Below are positions 40,301 through 42,603 of a stretch of 42,603 nucleotides of DNA, piece by piece. Source of the stretch: Gammaproteobacteria bacterium. Its GTDB lineage: Bacteria > Pseudomonadota > Gammaproteobacteria > Steroidobacterales > Steroidobacteraceae. The stretch's first letter is position 1; every line of letters starts with the position of its first letter. A program made the position numbers and the translations under genes. The stretch spans positions 1-42,603 of the forward strand of contig JAJFKF010000112.1 of assembly GCA_021773365.1 (NCBI GenBank). Reading direction: 5' to 3'. Under the pieces are notes generated by a model. The model was not told the DNA's origin. It did no database searches and saw only the letters and a program-made list of their open reading frames with translations.

Positions 40301-42603
40301 AGTGGCCCCTTCGATTACGGTTCCGTCGGTTGCGTAGGTGGTCGTGGTTACCGCACCGTCGGAATTGGTTACCGAGATGATGCGGCCGAATGGATCGCGG
40401 ATGTTGCTGCTGGTCTGCTGGTTTGGGTTGGTGACCTGGCAGTAGGCGCCGAAGCGCAGGTCACAGCCGCCCAGGCTGCTGCTGTGCTGCAGCGGCGCGT
40501 TGACCGTAGAGGGGTAGCGCTCCTGGATGAAGTCATCAAAGCTGGTGGTGCGCGTGGTAATGCCGAAGCCGCTGACAGTGACTTCGGTGGTGCGGCCATC
40601 GCCATCGTAGTCGTAGGCGGTGGTCAGCGCGAGGTTGGTGCTGGGAAAGCGGGTGAACTCGTCCACCTTGAGCGAAGTGGTGTGCGCCTGGAAGGTGGTG
40701 TTCTGCACGATGCTGCTGCCAGTGGGTGGCCCGTTCCAGCTCTCCGTCGTAACGCCGCTGGTGAACCCGATCAGCCAGGCGCTGCTGGTGCGGTTGAGAA
40801 ATGTCGCCGTGGTGCGTGCGGTGTGGATGACATTGCTCAACGCGTAGGTGGACGGCAGGCCCCAGGTGGTGACCGCGCTCGGCGTACCCACCGTTCTGGC
40901 GGTGGTAACGGTGCTCTGGATTTGTGTAATGAACTTGTTGCCGTCGAAAGTCAGCGCCGAGACCGTTTCGGTGGCGCCGATCTTCGATGTGCCTTCGTAG
41001 GTGAGGTTGATGTGGCGGTCGGCGTAGGGGTACACGGCGCCGCCCACGGTGGATTGCTGCACGTAGCTGCTTTGTGCCTCGGTGAGCTGCAGATTGCTGC
41101 CGGTGTAGTTGCCCTGATACTGGCGCACCCGTGCCACTTGCCCGAAGAAGGGATAATCGAGCCGGTACTGTGCATAGGTGACGATGCTGGAGGGCACATC
41201 GGTGATGCGCTGGGCGTAGAAGCCGAGAAATCCCCAATGCTTTGTGCTCGCGAGCCCCTGCCCTTGATAAGCATAGTTCGTAACGTGCTGGCCGGTTCGG
41301 CCGTTGTCACGCGACACGGTGGTCACGACATGGCGCAGGGGGGCGTTGGTGGCGCCGGACAGTTCAGCCGTATAGGCGGGCGGGGCGGCGGTCTGGGCGG
41401 TTCCAAAGGGCTTTTCATCGAACTGGAAGCTTTGCGTAACGCCGTGTTTGATGGTGCCGTAGCTGAAGGTATTGCTGGCCCCCAGTCCGTTCTGCATCTC
41501 GACAACGTAGATCGGCACCTCGGATATGGTCGACCCCGGAACGCCCCAGTCCACATCCAGCGGCTTCAGGCAGGCGGCAAATGATCCGGCGGCGGTGTAA
41601 CCGCACTGCTGGATCTTGTTCAAGCGCCGGTGGCCACCGACATCCTCGTGCAGCAGCCGATACTCGCGCACCGTCTTGGCGTCCATCACCACCCGCACGG
41701 TGTGCAGGAACACTACCTGCTCCTGGGGCGCCGAACCGACGCTTACCGCAGCCGCATCGGTGCGGGTGGTGTACTCAAACTCCACCTTGGCGTTGTCGTA
41801 GCTGATCTCCAGCGGGTAGTTGATGCCCTTGGCGGCATTGTGGTGATAGCTGTAGGTGATGACGTTGCCATCAGCGCTGGTGGCCTTGTTCAGCGACCAC
41901 TGATAATCCACTCCGGCGTTGTAGTCCACGCGGCTGCCGTTGCCGGTGTCGTTGCCGTACTCCAGGACCGTGCCATCAGGGGTGGTGACTGTAAACCACA
42001 GCGCACCGGCCGGACCCTCGACCTTCACGGTGGTATAGCTTTCGATCTGGGTGCGATAGATGGCTCCCTGGGTCAAATGCGAGCCGGAGACTTTGACCAG
42101 AGGCATGCCATCGAGGCAGAGGCTGTCGTTGCCGTTCAGCTGAATGTAGTTGGCGCCGTCCTGCCCGACCACACAGCGGCGGATCTGCGAGAGACCATCA
42201 ACCCGCCAGCCGTAGCCGATGGTGTCCTCGGGGAGCTTCCGCTCCTGACGCTCCACGCCCCGTCCGCTGCTGTACACCAGGCCCAGGTTGGGCTTGAACC
42301 CCGCCACACCGGGTATCAGCTGCAGCGGCACGCTTACTACTGCATCGCCGTTGGTAGCCACGTCCATGCCGTAGGGGGTGGTGCCCACGGACAGGCCCGA
42401 GGTGACTTCACTGGGCGGAGTGGTCACGCCCGGAACGGGCGGTGGCGGCGGCGTGGTCACCACCACATCCCAGTAGTCCTCCAGGAAGTGATAACCCGTA
42501 TAGGGGCTGTAGATCAGAAACAGCATGTGGTAGTTGTGCGTGCCCACCGCCTGGCCGGTGCGGTGCACATCGTCGTAGGCGGCGTAGATCGGTACGTTGT
42601 TCC
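37316..42603 (-). CDS. SpvB/RHS-repeat polymorphic toxin, 5' end outside window
   Basis: Open from the right edge to the stop at 37316, at least 1762 residues. A GTG at 42568 is not needed as a start because the frame is open beyond it. After a Pro-rich linker (about 42420-42465) comes an SpvB/TcdB-like segment ([44 protein letters not shown]). Many YD/RHS repeats follow (YDxxGR/GRxxxxTxxDG types), then the RHS core ([48 protein letters not shown]) ending at YTDPSGY near 38100. The roughly 260 residues after this are variable. They end in [17 protein letters not shown], then about 40 residues, then [24 protein letters not shown]. From memory this resembles the polymorphic toxin type 35 group of predicted nucleases (unverified). 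The product probably forms a cocoon around the toxin for delivery to competitors. Confidence 0.85.
   Translation of the reverse strand, partial: [1761 protein letters not shown]

Noticed and set aside
38228-41584. Long plus-strand frames (314, 231 and 479 codons) opposite the RHS gene
   Set aside because: They are Gly/Val/Ala-rich antisense shadows of the repeat-containing RHS gene and have no recognisable domain.
37316-42603. RHS repeats as a tandem DNA repeat or CRISPR-like array
   Set aside because: The repetition is at protein level (YD motifs) within one open frame. There are no equal-length DNA repeats with spacers. No CRISPR array was seen anywhere in the window.
1-42603. tRNA, rRNA or riboswitch genes
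   Set aside because: Reading the gaps by eye showed no tRNA cloverleaf, rRNA segment or known riboswitch core. A covariance-model scan would be decisive.

Overview
The window comes from a GC-rich Gram-negative bacterium. Outer-membrane TonB-dependent receptors, FecI/FecR-type signalling, a cytochrome bd operon carrying both cydP and cydX, and a DUF2062 protein point to a gammaproteobacterium. A Steroidobacter/Xanthomonad-like lineage would fit, but this is inferred from gene content and style, not from a marker gene.

Layout. (1) 1-2892, minus: a tightly overlapping Mrp-type cation/proton antiporter operon (E, F, G, a fused A'/B, C, and the start of D). (2) 3159-9895, plus: a TlpA-like thioredoxin with a strong terminator, a DUF2062 membrane protein, a BtuB-like TonB receptor, a secreted beta-lactamase-family serine hydrolase and a lipoprotein PQQ-type sugar dehydrogenase. 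(3) 9953-15055, minus: sigma factor, FecR anti-sigma and STN-TonB receptor (system 1). (4) 15266-20122, plus: MFS transporter, then dps-cydP-cydA-cydB-cydX. (5) 20163-25149: a divergent pair, a secreted protein joining a SusC-like TonB plug to a subtilisin (S8) protease, and a C-terminal outer-membrane beta-barrel protein. (6) 25267-35628: two more sigma/FecR/STN-receptor systems (3 and 2), each divergent, with their receptors converging tail to tail. (7) 35629-42603: an accessory region that looks lower in GC, with a degenerate IS256-type transposase scrap, a small orphan gene, and an SpvB/RHS-type giant protein with a C-terminal toxin candidate and an overlapping candidate immunity gene. The RHS gene runs off the right edge.

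How the parts work together. The three sigma/FecR/receptor sets are cell-surface signalling circuits: an occupied STN receptor signals through FecR to release its ECF sigma factor. In each system I found a two-box promoter motif placed identically before both the sigma gene and the receptor gene. The motif differs between systems, which suggests three insulated, autoregulated circuits. The most unusual gene is the plug-subtilisin fusion at 20163-23534. It has a complete Asp/His/Asn/Ser protease site behind a receptor plug domain but no receptor barrel.
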